Shown: positions 42,475-51,965 of the stretch, one piece after another
Layout of the letters: each line of letters opens with the position of its first letter
How positions within the stretch are numbered: the stretch's first letter is position 1
Assembly (NCBI GenBank): GCA_022702935.2
Contig: JAKIML020000105.1
Span: 1-64,000, forward strand
Length of the DNA stretch: 64,000 nucleotides
Direction of reading: 5' to 3'
Source: Bacillota bacterium
GTDB taxonomy: Bacteria > Bacillota > Clostridia > DSM-8532
The notes under the pieces: model-generated
Told to the model about the DNA's origin: nothing
Seen by the model: only the letters and a program-made list of their open reading frames with translations
The model's database searches: none
Translations under genes and position numbers: made by a program

Positions 42475-45400
42475 ATGAAACATATCACGTCCCTGCTAAG
42501 CCAATCCGATGGCATCAATCGCTTGGTCCGGCTGGCCAAAACCGGCACCGAGACTCTTATATACGGTATATCCGATGCTCAGAAACGTCATCTTGCCTAT
42601 TTGCTCTCGGAGCTTTCCGGGATGCGGGGGATGTATGTGGCCTGGAATGAAATGCAGGCCCGGCAGGCCTATAACGATCTATCCTTTCTCACCGGGGATC
42701 AGGCCGTCTTTCTGGCCAGCAAGGATATCATGCTCTACGACGTGGAAGCCCGAAGCTTTGAACAGACCTATGGGCGTATTGCGTCATTGGTGAGGATTCT
42801 GGAAAAGGACTACCGGTTCATTGTCACCTCGGCCGAGGCCATCATGCATTTTCTGATGCCCCCCGAAGCCTTCTGCAAGCATTTGCTGACCCTTAAGCAA
42901 GGAGATACCTTCGAAAGCAGCGACCTTGAGGAGAAGCTGCTGGAAATGGGCTACGAGCGGGTTGAGAAGGTGGAGAGCCGAGGCCAGTATGCCCGGCGCG
43001 GCGGTATTCTGGACATCTTCCCCGTCAATACCGAATCCCCCTGCCGTATTGAGTTTTTTGATATAGAGATTGATTCCATGCGCTGGTTCTCGGCCGACAG
43101 CCAGCGCTCTACGGGTCAGTGCGAGGCGCTGTCCATCTATCCGGCCCGGGAGATCGTCTATTCCCGCCAGGAGACCGAGGCCATTGCCAGGCGTATCGAG
43201 TCGGCGCTGGAGGAGACCCTTCCCAGTGTCTCAGCCGAGATAAGACCCCTTCTTAAAAAGAATATTCTCAGGTATGTGGAAAAGCTCCATGACAGCCATT
43301 ACTTTACGGGCGTGGATAAGTTCATCCCATACCTCCTCAAAGAAAGGGCCCATGTGTTTGACTATCTGAAGGAAAAGCACCTGGTGTTTTTTGAGGAGCC
43401 CGAGCGGACCCGGGAGCGCATGGAGAACGAGCAGGAGAACCTGAACAACCTGTGCGAGACGCTGCTGGAAAAAGGGATGATCCTGAAGGACACCTTTTCC
43501 ATGCTCTATGATCTTGACACCCTTATGGCCGGAGCGGCCAGGAACAGCCTAATGACCCTGGCGCCCTTTGAGGAAAGCCGGCCATTAGCCGGGCATGACA
43601 TGGCAAGGGTGCCTGTGGAGGGCTCCAGCATCAGCTCCTATAACGGCAAATTGGACCTTTTGGCCGAGGATATCAAAAAATGGCGGGCCGAAGGGTATAG
43701 GGTCATGATTCTCTGCTCCACCAAAGATCGTATAGCACGGTTGATTGAGGAACTCAGAGAAAAGGGGATAGCAGCTCACCAGCTTGCCAGCGAATCGACC
43801 TGGCCCCAGGCATTTCCCGTGGTGGTGGATCAGGGACATTTGCAGACCGGCTTTATCTATAGGCATGAGAAACTGGTGGTTGTTGCTGAAAGCGATATTG
43901 CCGCCACCCGGACAAAACACACAAGGCGCAAGGGCCCCGAAAAAGGCAAGCGCATTTCCTCCTTTACCGATCTGAAGGTGGGGGATTATGTGGTGCATCA
44001 GGCCCATGGTATCGGCGTTTACAATGGCATAGAGCAGCTTGTGGTGGAGAATGTCCGCAAGGACTATTTAAAGATCACCTACAAGGACGGGGGAACCCTC
44101 TATATTCCCACCACCAATATGGATCTGATCCAAAAGTATATTGGGTCGGAGGGCAAGGAGCCGCGGCTGAACAAGCTGGGAGGCACCGAGTGGGCCAAGG
44201 CCAAGAGCCGGGTCAAGGAATCCCTGAAAGCTCTGGCCGACGACCTTATCCGTATCCAGGCCGAGCGGCGCAACATGAAGGGCCATGCCTTCTCTCCCGA
44301 TACAGTATGGCAGAAGCAGTTCGAGGATGCCTTCATCTATGAGGAGACCCCAGACCAGCTTCGATGCATTGAGGAAATCAAGCGGGACATGGAATCGGAA
44401 ACCATTATGGATAGGCTCCTTTGCGGAGATGTGGGCTATGGAAAGACAGAAGTGGCGCTGAGGGCTGTTTTCAAGGCCGTCATGGACGGCAAGCAGGCCG
44501 CCTTTTTGGTGCCCACCACCGTATTGGCCGCTCAGCATTTCGAGAACTTCAAGAAGCGCTTTGAGGGCTTCCCCATCCGGGTGGAGATGCTCAGCCGGTT
44601 CAGGACCGATGCGGAGCACCGGGCCATTATTCGGGATCTGAAAAAGGGCACCATTGACGTTTTGGTGGGAACCCATATGATGCTGGCCGAATCGGTGCAG
44701 TTCAAGGATCTGGGACTCCTGGTCATTGACGAGGAGCAGCGCTTTGGGGTGGAGCATAAGGAAACCATTAAAGCCCGCTATCCCACCGTGGATATATTAA
44801 CCCTGTCGGCCACGCCCATTCCAAGAACATTGAATATGTCGTTGTCGGGCATAAGGGATATCAGTACCCTTGAGGACCCGCCCGAGCACCGCTACCCGGT
44901 GCAGACCTATGTGGTGGAGTTCCGTGAGGACATTATCCGGGATGCTATTCACCGGGAACTGGCCAGAGGGGGGCAGGTCTTCTACCTCTACAACAGGGTT
45001 CATGGTATACACGGCAAAATGGCGCAGATTCAGGCCCTGGTTCCCGAGGCCCAGGTGGGCTATGCCCATGGACAAATGGGGGAAAGAGAACTGGAGCGGG
45101 TCATCCAATCCTTTATCGACAAGGAGTTCGATGTGCTGGTGTGCACCACCATCATTGAATCGGGCATCGACATGCCCAATGTAAACACTATCATTGTGGA
45201 GGATGCCGACCGCCTGGGGCTGGCCCAGCTTTACCAGCTCCGGGGAAGAGTGGGGCGCTCCAACCGCCTGGCCTATGCCTATCTGACCTATCGACGTGAC
45301 AAGGTGCTCAACGAGGTGGCAGAAAAACGTCTGAAGGCTATCAAGGAGTTCACCGAGTTTGGCTCAGGCTTCAAGATTGCCATGCGGGACCTTCAGATCC

Positions 45401-45987
45401 GCGGCGCGGGAAATCTTTTGGGTCCCGAGCAGCACGGGCATATGGAATCGGTGGGCTATGACATGTACTTAAGGCTCCTTGACGAAACCGTGACCGAGCT
45501 TAAAGGCGAGCGCATGACCAACAGGGCGTTGGAAACCACGGTGGAGCTGAGAATGAGCGCATATATCGATGCCAGGTATATTGAGGATGAGAACCAGAGA
45601 ATTGACATGTATCGGAGCATTTCAGCCATTGAGACGCCCGAGGACATTCTGGACATCCAGGATGAGCTTATCGACAGATATGGGGATATCCCCACCGAGA
45701 CAGCCACCCTTATTGAGGTCGCCTATATCAAGAATCTGGCGGCCAGCCTGGGCTTTGCTGCCATCAAGGACAAGGAGGACGCCATCTTGTTCTATTTTTC
45801 CGATCAATCCATGCTGCCCCTTGAAAAGATTGGCGAATTGATGGGGAAATGGCGTGGAAGACTGATGTTTAGTGCAGGAAAGCAGCCCTATCTCTCATTA
45901 AGGGTAAAAAATGAAAAAGATCGCGATATCTTGAGCAATATTAAGATTTTATTACAAGACCTACAGAAATTGCAGTCAGGAGCCTGA
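42475..45987 (+). CDS. mfd: Transcription-repair coupling factor
   Basis: Mfd removes RNA polymerase stalled at DNA damage and recruits UvrA. The 1170-residue protein shows the UvrB-like N-terminal modules, the polymerase-interacting domain (KVGDYVVHQAHGIGVYNG), the translocase with Walker A GDVGYGKTE and DEEQ box VIDEEQRFGVEHKE, and the C-terminal regulatory domain. Length is normal. It starts ATG 42475 with AGAGG upstream. Confidence 0.98.
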   Translation: MKHITSLLSQSDGINRLVRLAKTGTETLIYGISDAQKRHLAYLLSELSGMRGMYVAWNEMQARQAYNDLSFLTGDQAVFLASKDIMLYDVEARSFEQTYGRIASLVRILEKDYRFIVTSAEAIMHFLMPPEAFCKHLLTLKQGDTFESSDLEEKLLEMGYERVEKVESRGQYARRGGILDIFPVNTESPCRIEFFDIEIDSMRWFSADSQRSTGQCEALSIYPAREIVYSRQETEAIARRIESALEETLPSVSAEIRPLLKKNILRYVEKLHDSHYFTGVDKFIPYLLKERAHVFDYLKEKHLVFFEEPERTRERMENEQENLNNLCETLLEKGMILKDTFSMLYDLDTLMAGAARNSLMTLAPFEESRPLAGHDMARVPVEGSSISSYNGKLDLLAEDIKKWRAEGYRVMILCSTKDRIARLIEELREKGIAAHQLASESTWPQAFPVVVDQGHLQTGFIYRHEKLVVVAESDIAATRTKHTRRKGPEKGKRISSFTDLKVGDYVVHQAHGIGVYNGIEQLVVENVRKDYLKITYKDGGTLYIPTTNMDLIQKYIGSEGKEPRLNKLGGTEWAKAKSRVKESLKALADDLIRIQAERRNMKGHAFSPDTVWQKQFEDAFIYEETPDQLRCIEEIKRDMESETIMDRLLCGDVGYGKTEVALRAVFKAVMDGKQAAFLVPTTVLAAQHFENFKKRFEGFPIRVEMLSRFRTDAEHRAIIRDLKKGTIDVLVGTHMMLAESVQFKDLGLLVIDEEQRFGVEHKETIKARYPTVDILTLSATPIPRTLNMSLSGIRDISTLEDPPEHRYPVQTYVVEFREDIIRDAIHRELARGGQVFYLYNRVHGIHGKMAQIQALVPEAQVGYAHGQMGERELERVIQSFIDKEFDVLVCTTIIESGIDMPNVNTIIVEDADRLGLAQLYQLRGRVGRSNRLAYAYLTYRRDKVLNEVAEKRLKAIKEFTEFGSGFKIAMRDLQIRGAGNLLGPEQHGHMESVGYDMYLRLLDETVTELKGERMTNRALETTVELRMSAYIDARYIEDENQRIDMYRSISAIETPEDILDIQDELIDRYGDIPTETATLIEVAYIKNLAASLGFAAIKDKEDAILFYFSDQSMLPLEKIGELMGKWRGRLMFSAGKQPYLSLRVKNEKDRDILSNIKILLQDLQKLQSGA

Positions 45988-46050
45988 TTGATTATAATAT
46001 TGCTTGTAGCGTTTTCATTTTATTGATGCCAGCAAAAAAGGGTGGAACTT

Positions 46051-47175
46051 ATGGATAAAAAAAAGCAAAGGAGCAGCAAGGGCAAAGCTAAAAAAAAGCT
46101 GATTTTGACTCAAAAAGAGGCAAACAGGCTCAAGATTATTATTACGCTTGCCGTTTTACTGGTGGCTGCTCTCACTTATTACATCATTGACAGTTCAAGC
46201 TATGTAGCAACCGTGGATAATCAACGCATATCAAAGGCGGAATTCAATTTCTTCCTGAAACAGCAGCAATTGGTTATTGAACAGGAGGAGGGCCTCTCCT
46301 CAAAAACAAGCGATGAAATCAAGGAATTTTGGACGAAAACTACTGATGGACAAAACCCCTGGGAGGAAGCAAAGCGTGATGCGCTAGATGCCTCCAAGGA
46401 ATACATGGTTCAGCTTATCAAGGCCAAGGAGGCCGGCTTCACCGTTAATACCCAGATAAAGAACGAGGCGGCAAACATCCTGGCAACCTACAAATCCAGC
46501 ATGACCGACAGCCAATTTGAATCCTATGTGCAGTATTCCTTCAATGTCAGTGCACGGGATTTAAGCAGGATTACCGAGAATCTCCTCGTCATTGATGACT
46601 TCAGGGAATCTTATCTTAAGAAGAATTATCAGCCGGCCGAGATTTCTGATGAGGAACTCAAAGCCTATTATGAAAAGGACATCAAGGTCTTTGACAAGGT
46701 GGATATCAGCTATATCTCCTTTGCAAAGCTGGGCGAAAACGGAATTCTTTCCGATGAGGAGCTGGAGAAAAAGCGTAAAGACGCTGAGGCGCTCTTGGAA
46801 AGAGTTAAACAGGGCGAGGACATGGATAAACTCATTGCCGAGTATACTGAGGACACCGTCCCGGAGGACTCCGATACCCCCCTTGGCAAAGCAACCCTTA
46901 CCTACAGCGAAGGGACACTGGTTCAGAACCTGATAGACTGGGCCTTTAACAATAAGCCCGGGGACTCTGATATCGTAGAAACTGATTTTGTTATCTATGT
47001 GGTTAAAATAGACAAGCGTACCTCCTTTGAGGATGTAAAGGCCAATGTGAAGGCAACCATGGAAGATGAGGCCATGGATAAGTTCTACGAGGAAGCTCTG
47101 CAGAGCTGGAGCCTTGAGCCCAAGTACAATATTGTCAAGAACGAAAGAGTCTATGAATCATTCACCTATAAATAA
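46051..47175 (+). CDS. Membrane-anchored SurA/PrsA-like foldase
   Basis: A basic N-terminus and one membrane helix (IIITLAVLLVAALTYYIID) are followed by a SurA_N-type chaperone region (VATVDNQRISKAEFNFFLKQ) and a parvulin-like PPIase segment (about residues 215-330, with TPLGKATLTYSEG and VIYVVKID). It likely helps fold proteins outside the membrane, as PrsA does, though it is a transmembrane protein and not a lipoprotein and its PPIase part is divergent. It has 374 residues from ATG 46051 (AAGGGTGG upstream; a GTG at 46042 is in frame). Confidence 0.78.
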   Translation: MDKKKQRSSKGKAKKKLILTQKEANRLKIIITLAVLLVAALTYYIIDSSSYVATVDNQRISKAEFNFFLKQQQLVIEQEEGLSSKTSDEIKEFWTKTTDGQNPWEEAKRDALDASKEYMVQLIKAKEAGFTVNTQIKNEAANILATYKSSMTDSQFESYVQYSFNVSARDLSRITENLLVIDDFRESYLKKNYQPAEISDEELKAYYEKDIKVFDKVDISYISFAKLGENGILSDEELEKKRKDAEALLERVKQGEDMDKLIAEYTEDTVPEDSDTPLGKATLTYSEGTLVQNLIDWAFNNKPGDSDIVETDFVIYVVKIDKRTSFEDVKANVKATMEDEAMDKFYEEALQSWSLEPKYNIVKNERVYESFTYK

Positions 47176-47194
47176 AGATTAACCATGGATTTTA

Positions 47195-47224
47195 AAGAAG
47201 GGGAAGCAAGACCCCTTCTTTTTT
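47195..47224 (+). terminator. Terminator after foldase gene
   Basis: AAGAAGGGG-AAGCAAGA-CCCCTTCTT followed by TTTT. Confidence 0.9.
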
Positions 47225-47242
47225 CATGCCCTTCTTTTTCAT

Positions 47243-47271
47243 TCATATCGGTTCGGGCAAGGTCATAAATT
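47243..47271 (+). promoter_or_regulatory. Candidate SigmaE promoter of spoIIIA operon
   Basis: TCATATC, a 14-base spacer and CATAAATT resemble the sporulation SigmaE elements (ATATT-type -35, CATACA-T-type -10). In Bacillus the spoIIIA operon is transcribed by SigmaE in the mother cell, so position and sequence agree. Confidence 0.6.
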
Positions 47272-47310
47272 AAAGCATGTCCTCATATTGTTGAGTATGG
47301 AGGAAGCACC

Positions 47311-48411
47311 ATGACCAAGGACAACCCTGACACCGGAATCTTTTATGATCTCCTCGACAATTATATGCCTGCCAGAATCAAGGCCGCACTTTTGCGCCTG
47401 GAGCCCGGCAGAGTCAAGGAACTGGAGGAGATACGACTTCGCGGAGCGCTCCCGCTTATGGGGGTTTTTGCTGGTTATGATCGGTTTATTGGCGCTGATG
47501 GGCAGTTGTTCAATGGCCATGAGAAGGCCCTGAGAGTTACCGAAAAAGAGCTCAATGAGCTGTTTTACCGACTCTGTGACCAATCCCTTTACGCCTATCA
47601 GGAGGATATTATCAGGGGATTTATTACCCTTAAGGGCGGACACAGGGCCGGGGTATGCGGCACGGTGGTCTATCAGGGTGACAGGATTACTGGCATGCGG
47701 GATATTTCATCGGTGAGCATCCGCCTGTCCCGCCAGCTTAAAGGGTGTGCTGAGGCGGTTTTTCCTTCCATAATCAGAAACCACAGGGATGTTTACAATA
47801 CACTGATCCTTTCCCCGCCACGATGTGGCAAGACAACACTCTTAAGAGATTTGTGCAGGCTGATCAGCCAGGGAACGGATTTCTTCTCGGGTCTGCGCAC
47901 AGCGGTTATTGATGAGCGCTCCGAGCTGGCTGCCATGTATAGGGGGATCCCTCAGAACGATCTGGGCCCCAGAACTGATATTCTGGACGGCTGCCGAAAA
48001 AGTGAGGGCATAGAAATGGTCCTGAGGGGCATGGCCCCCCATGTCATTGTTGTGGACGAGCTGGGCGGCACACGGGATGCGGAGTCAGTAAAGCTGGCCT
48101 GGAATGCAGGCGTAAGACTTATGGCCACCGCTCACGCCTTTGATCTGACCGATTTCAGAGGCCGGTTTGGGGTGGGTAATCTGGCCCATCAAGAGGGTTT
48201 TGAACGAATTATTGTTCTTGGAATAAACAACGGAAAAAGATGGATAAGGGTGATGAATACACATGGAGACGAGCTTGATTTTCTGGTTCAGGGCTCTGGG
48301 ATGCCTGCTGATTTTCACAGGATGTACGGCCTGGGGACTCAAAATGTCGGCCAGGCTGGCCGAGAGGCAGCGTGTACTCTTAAGACTCATGGAGATCCTT
48401 GTCAGCCTTAA
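47311..48411 (+). CDS. spoIIIAA: Stage III sporulation protein AA (ATPase)
   Basis: SpoIIIAA is the secretion-type ATPase of the SpoIIIA-SpoIIQ channel between mother cell and forespore. Walker A reads LSPPRCGKTTLLRDL; Walker B is HVIVVDELGGT. At 366 residues it is longer than usual: the last ~45 residues (after about NTHGDELDF) overlap the start of spoIIIAB in another frame and show no family pattern. This suggests a lost stop codon, a frameshift or a true overlap. The start follows GGAGG at good spacing. First gene of the operon. Confidence 0.93.
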   Translation: MTKDNPDTGIFYDLLDNYMPARIKAALLRLEPGRVKELEEIRLRGALPLMGVFAGYDRFIGADGQLFNGHEKALRVTEKELNELFYRLCDQSLYAYQEDIIRGFITLKGGHRAGVCGTVVYQGDRITGMRDISSVSIRLSRQLKGCAEAVFPSIIRNHRDVYNTLILSPPRCGKTTLLRDLCRLISQGTDFFSGLRTAVIDERSELAAMYRGIPQNDLGPRTDILDGCRKSEGIEMVLRGMAPHVIVVDELGGTRDAESVKLAWNAGVRLMATAHAFDLTDFRGRFGVGNLAHQEGFERIIVLGINNGKRWIRVMNTHGDELDFLVQGSGMPADFHRMYGLGTQNVGQAGREAACTLKTHGDPCQP

Positions 48412-48802
48412 GAATTTGATGTGCTCACTGGGCACACCCTTGTCAGTATCGTTTGAGATCATCGGAAAAGAGGATACGGGCGGTGTATGGTCGGATATCT
48501 TCCTGGAAAGCAGCAGGATTATGAAGGAGCAGCACAGGGATGCCGGCTGGGCATGGAAGGATGCCCTGTATCGGTTCAGGGATCAACTCCCCTTAAGCCA
48601 TACTGAGGTGGAAGCGCTGGACAACCTGGGCGAGCTTCTGGGCAAATCGGACCGAATAAGTCAGGAAACCATCATTGACATGGAGAAGGAGAAGATTGCC
48701 CTGCTTGAGAAAAAAGCCAGGGAGCTGGCAGATACCAAGGGGAAGCTCTACAGAAACCTCGGCCCTTTGACAGGTGCGGCCATGGTCATTCTTCTGATAT
48801 AA
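48263..48802 (+). CDS. spoIIIAB: Stage III sporulation protein AB
   Basis: SpoIIIAB is a membrane component of the channel with a GspF-like fold. The 179-residue protein has an N-terminal helix (ALGCLLIFTGCTAWGLKM), the typical ERQRVLLRLMEILVSLKN segment and a C-terminal helix (NLGPLTGAAMVILLI). ATG 48263 overlaps spoIIIAA by 149 bases, which is unusually long. AAGGGTG lies upstream. A start a few codons later, still inside the overlap, cannot be excluded. Confidence 0.9.
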   Translation: METSLIFWFRALGCLLIFTGCTAWGLKMSARLAERQRVLLRLMEILVSLKNLMCSLGTPLSVSFEIIGKEDTGGVWSDIFLESSRIMKEQHRDAGWAWKDALYRFRDQLPLSHTEVEALDNLGELLGKSDRISQETIIDMEKEKIALLEKKARELADTKGKLYRNLGPLTGAAMVILLI

Positions 48803-48814
48803 GGGGATAATAGC

Positions 48815-49009
48815 ATGAATGTGGATTTAATTTTCAAAATAGCCGCCATAGGCATCCTTGTCTCTATTCTTAATATGGTGCTCAAGCAATCCAACCGGGA
48901 CGAGATGGCCATGATGACAACCCTGGCCGGAGTAGTGGTGGTCCTGCTCATGGTAGTCAAGGAGATTGTGAACCTCTTTGACACCGTCAAAGCCTTATTC
49001 GGGTTTTAG
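48815..49009 (+). CDS. spoIIIAC: Stage III sporulation protein AC
   Basis: This 64-residue two-helix membrane protein with KIAAIGILVSILNMVLKQSNRDE is a typical SpoIIIAC. It is a component of the feeding-tube channel and lies 12 bases after spoIIIAB. Confidence 0.95.
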   Translation: MNVDLIFKIAAIGILVSILNMVLKQSNRDEMAMMTTLAGVVVVLLMVVKEIVNLFDTVKALFGF

Positions 49010-49024
49010 GGATGGTGCACAGGT

Positions 49025-49414
49025 ATGGAAGCAGAACTGATTCGCATTGCCGGTATTGGAATAGTGACAGCCCTGCTGGCCATTGTACTCTCGGACAAGA
49101 AGCCCGAGCTGGGCATGCTGCTGGGGCTTTCCTTTGGGGTTATGGCTCTGGTCATCGCCCTGGGAAAGGCCGGGGCCATCCTTGAAGTGATTAAGGAGAG
49201 CATTGAGCAGGCAGGGATTGACGGAAAGCTGCTGGTCCCTGTATTAAAGGTCACAGGCATGGCCTATATCACTCAGTTTTCGGTAGATGCCTGCAAGGAT
49301 GCGGGACAGAATGCCATCGCCGCGAAGATTGAAACAGTGGGGAAGATCATGATGATGGTTACGGCGGTTCCCATTGCCACCTCCCTTATTCGCATTATTT
49401 CGGGGATTTTATAA
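49025..49414 (+). CDS. spoIIIAD: Stage III sporulation protein AD
   Basis: This 129-residue membrane protein has the SpoIIIAD pattern: IAGIGIVTALLAIVLSDKKPE, a central helix, and a C-terminal ...TQFSVDACKDAGQ segment. It begins 15 bases after spoIIIAC, with GGGATGG-type bases upstream. Confidence 0.95.
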   Translation: MEAELIRIAGIGIVTALLAIVLSDKKPELGMLLGLSFGVMALVIALGKAGAILEVIKESIEQAGIDGKLLVPVLKVTGMAYITQFSVDACKDAGQNAIAAKIETVGKIMMMVTAVPIATSLIRIISGIL

Positions 49415-49486
49415 GAATGAATATGAATGGCACAAAGGGCAGCATCACAAGGAATAGCAAGTACATAAGAAAGTGGGACGGATACC

Positions 49487-50677
49487 ATGGACATAACCGT
49501 AAAGTACAGAGCAGGGATATGGATACTTCTTATCATGCTGTGCCTCTCAGTAACCCCGGCCTTCTGCCAGACCGACCCATCCGGGTCCCAGCTCAATGAA
49601 CGTCTTTTGGAAGAACAGCTCAATAACAGTGAGATTAAGAATATACAGAATGCCATAGACAAGGCCCTGAACACTTCGGGGCTGCCCGATGACTATCGGT
49701 TTAGCGCAGAGGAGATGATGACCAATGCCCTTAAGGGCAAGCCCATGGATAACCTCAGGGGGTTTCCCAAAATGCTTTTTGCGCTCCTTGGAAAAGAAAT
49801 AAAGGCCAATCTGGTGCTGATTCTGGAGATGTATTGCGTCATGCTCCTGGGGACTGTGATTCGGGCGCTCTCGCCCATGGACAGCGGAATTCCGGGGCAG
49901 GTGGCCAGTCTGAGTGTCAACGGGGTTCTGATCATTATTGCGGCAGTAAGCTTTGGGAGCGTAACCCAGGTGGTGCTGTCCACCATAGATTCCATGCAGA
50001 ACATTGCCGCCTTTGTCATGCCCGCACTGTTCGCTCTTATGGCTGCCTCGGGAAGAATTGTCTCGGTCTCGGCCATGCAGCCCATTATGCTCCTGGGTGT
50101 CAATACCGCATGCCATGTGTTTAAGACCATTCTTCTGCCGCTGACCATCATGGCCGGTATTCTGTTCCTGGTGGACAGTGTATCGGAGCGCTTTAAACTC
50201 AAAACCCTGGCCAAGCTCTTAAAAAGCTGTTCGGTGTGGGTGACGGGTGCCATTACCCTGGCCTTTTCCATAGCTGTATCCATCCAGAAGCTGGCCAGCG
50301 GCACCGTGGATCAGGTGGCCCTGAAAACCACCAAGTTTGCCATTGGCACCTTTATTCCGGTGGCCGGAAAATATATGTCCGATGCGGCCGACACCATATT
50401 GCTGTATACCTCGGCGGCCAGAAATGCAGCGGGGGTTCTGACCATCATCGGGCTGGGACTGATCTTTGTAACGCCTTTTATCAAGGTATTTATTGTCATG
50501 CTGGCGCTAAGGATTACAGCGGCATTTGGAGCACCTTTGTGTGATGAATGCATCAGTGACGCCCTGGAGGATGCCGCAGGCTGCCTTTCGGTGATTCTCG
50601 GCATTATGGGGGCCTCCCTGTTCGTTCTGGTGCTCCTGACCGGAACCTTTATGAGCTCCAGCGGATTGATGACATAA
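49487..50677 (+). CDS. spoIIIAE: Stage III sporulation protein AE
   Basis: SpoIIIAE is the large multi-helix membrane subunit of the channel. The 396-residue protein has a cleavable signal (LLIMLCLSVTPAFC), a soluble segment and about eight membrane helices, ending GTFMSSSGLMT. A 72-base gap precedes it. Length and order match the operon in other sporeformers. Confidence 0.95.
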   Translation: MDITVKYRAGIWILLIMLCLSVTPAFCQTDPSGSQLNERLLEEQLNNSEIKNIQNAIDKALNTSGLPDDYRFSAEEMMTNALKGKPMDNLRGFPKMLFALLGKEIKANLVLILEMYCVMLLGTVIRALSPMDSGIPGQVASLSVNGVLIIIAAVSFGSVTQVVLSTIDSMQNIAAFVMPALFALMAASGRIVSVSAMQPIMLLGVNTACHVFKTILLPLTIMAGILFLVDSVSERFKLKTLAKLLKSCSVWVTGAITLAFSIAVSIQKLASGTVDQVALKTTKFAIGTFIPVAGKYMSDAADTILLYTSAARNAAGVLTIIGLGLIFVTPFIKVFIVMLALRITAAFGAPLCDECISDALEDAAGCLSVILGIMGASLFVLVLLTGTFMSSSGLMT

Positions 50678-50694
50678 CTAAAGAGGAGAGGACT

Positions 50695-51255
50695 ATGAAT
50701 GAACTGAGGGCATGGATCATTACACTGGTGACGATGACCATTTTATGCAACCTGATAGAGAAATTCGCCCCCCAGGGAAGTCTCAACAAATATGTACGCC
50801 TGGTCTGCGGATTGGCGGTAACAGTGGTGATTGCCATGCCGGCCATCCAGCTTATCAAAGGTAATTTTGAACTGGATACGGTGGCCTGGAATGACTACTT
50901 TAAGCTGTCAGAGGGAGAACTGAAAAGACGGGTGGACCGGCTAAAGAATGAGGATTCAAGACGAATTCTGGAGCTCTATCGCAAGACCATCATGGGCGAT
51001 ATCAAAAGCCGGTTTATGGGGGAAAAGGAATTTGTGGTCACCCATGTGGATGCGGTTTTGGTCGAAGACCCTGGGGACCAGGACTTCGGGGCCATCCGGG
51101 CCTTGTACCTGACCCTGAGACCCGGCAGCGAAAACTATAGTAAGGTTCTGCCCCAGGCTAAAATCAATGCGGTAAAGGCCGAGCTATCCAGATCCTTTCA
51201 GGTGGATGAAAGCAAGATTCTGATAGATGCCAGCCAATTTTCCGGAGGAGGGTAA
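50695..51255 (+). CDS. spoIIIAF: Stage III sporulation protein AF
   Basis: The 186-residue protein has two N-terminal helices (WIITLVTMTILCNLIEKFAP and LVCGLAVTVVIAMPAIQLI) and a C-terminal soluble domain ending VDESKILIDASQF. It fits SpoIIIAF by length, layout and place. The start lies 17 bases after spoIIIAE with AGAGGAGAGG upstream. Confidence 0.93.
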   Translation: MNELRAWIITLVTMTILCNLIEKFAPQGSLNKYVRLVCGLAVTVVIAMPAIQLIKGNFELDTVAWNDYFKLSEGELKRRVDRLKNEDSRRILELYRKTIMGDIKSRFMGEKEFVVTHVDAVLVEDPGDQDFGAIRALYLTLRPGSENYSKVLPQAKINAVKAELSRSFQVDESKILIDASQFSGGG

Positions 51256-51258
51256 AGG

Positions 51259-51861
51259 ATGTTTAAGAATATTACCGGCTTCTTTGTCAAAAAGAATGAA
51301 GAGGAGAACAAGGGCAAGCCCAGAAACAGGACCCTTGAGAATCTCATAGTCATTGTGATACTGGGGGTTATCATCCTTCTGGCGACCACCTTCCTATTTG
51401 ATTCCAACCCGTCGAAGGACACCTTGAAGGATGCCAGCAGCGTTACCAGCGGGGATAAGGGGAGCGGTTCATTTTCACAGATGAATGGGGAGGATATGCT
51501 GCTTGAAATCGAGCAGCGTCTGGCCGAGCTTCTTTCCCATGTGGAGGGTGCCGGCCAGGTCAAGGTGATGATCTATGCCGATACGAGCACCGAACTCATC
51601 CCTGCCTATAATAACGAGCAGGATACAAGAAATGATGAGAGAAACGACGGTAAGACTTCACAAATCAGCGAGACCCGGGAGATAGCCCTTTCTGGTGATG
51701 ATACGCCCATTATTCTGAAGACCATTGTGCCCCAGATAAAGGGTGTGGTGGTGGTGGCCGAGGGAGCCGATGATATGCTGATTAAGGCCCAGCTTAATAA
51801 TGCAGTCTGCACCCTTCTGGGAATCCCGGAGCACCGGGTGCAGATCTTAAAGCATAAATAG
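51259..51861 (+). CDS. spoIIIAG: Stage III sporulation protein AG
   Basis: SpoIIIAG forms the large ring in the intermembrane space of the sporulation channel. The 200-residue protein has one N-terminal helix (LIVIVILGVIILLATTFLF), a linker and the ring-building region ending VCTLLGIPEHRVQILKHK. It is 3 bases after spoIIIAF. Confidence 0.94.
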   Translation: MFKNITGFFVKKNEEENKGKPRNRTLENLIVIVILGVIILLATTFLFDSNPSKDTLKDASSVTSGDKGSGSFSQMNGEDMLLEIEQRLAELLSHVEGAGQVKVMIYADTSTELIPAYNNEQDTRNDERNDGKTSQISETREIALSGDDTPIILKTIVPQIKGVVVVAEGADDMLIKAQLNNAVCTLLGIPEHRVQILKHK

Positions 51862-51965
51862 CGGGACCACCATAATATAATTTTATTGATATGAAGCGCT
51901 TAAGCCCTTTGGTTTGTCATAGGAAGCTTTATTGGTAAGGGGAACAACCCTTGGGAGGGAAAGGT

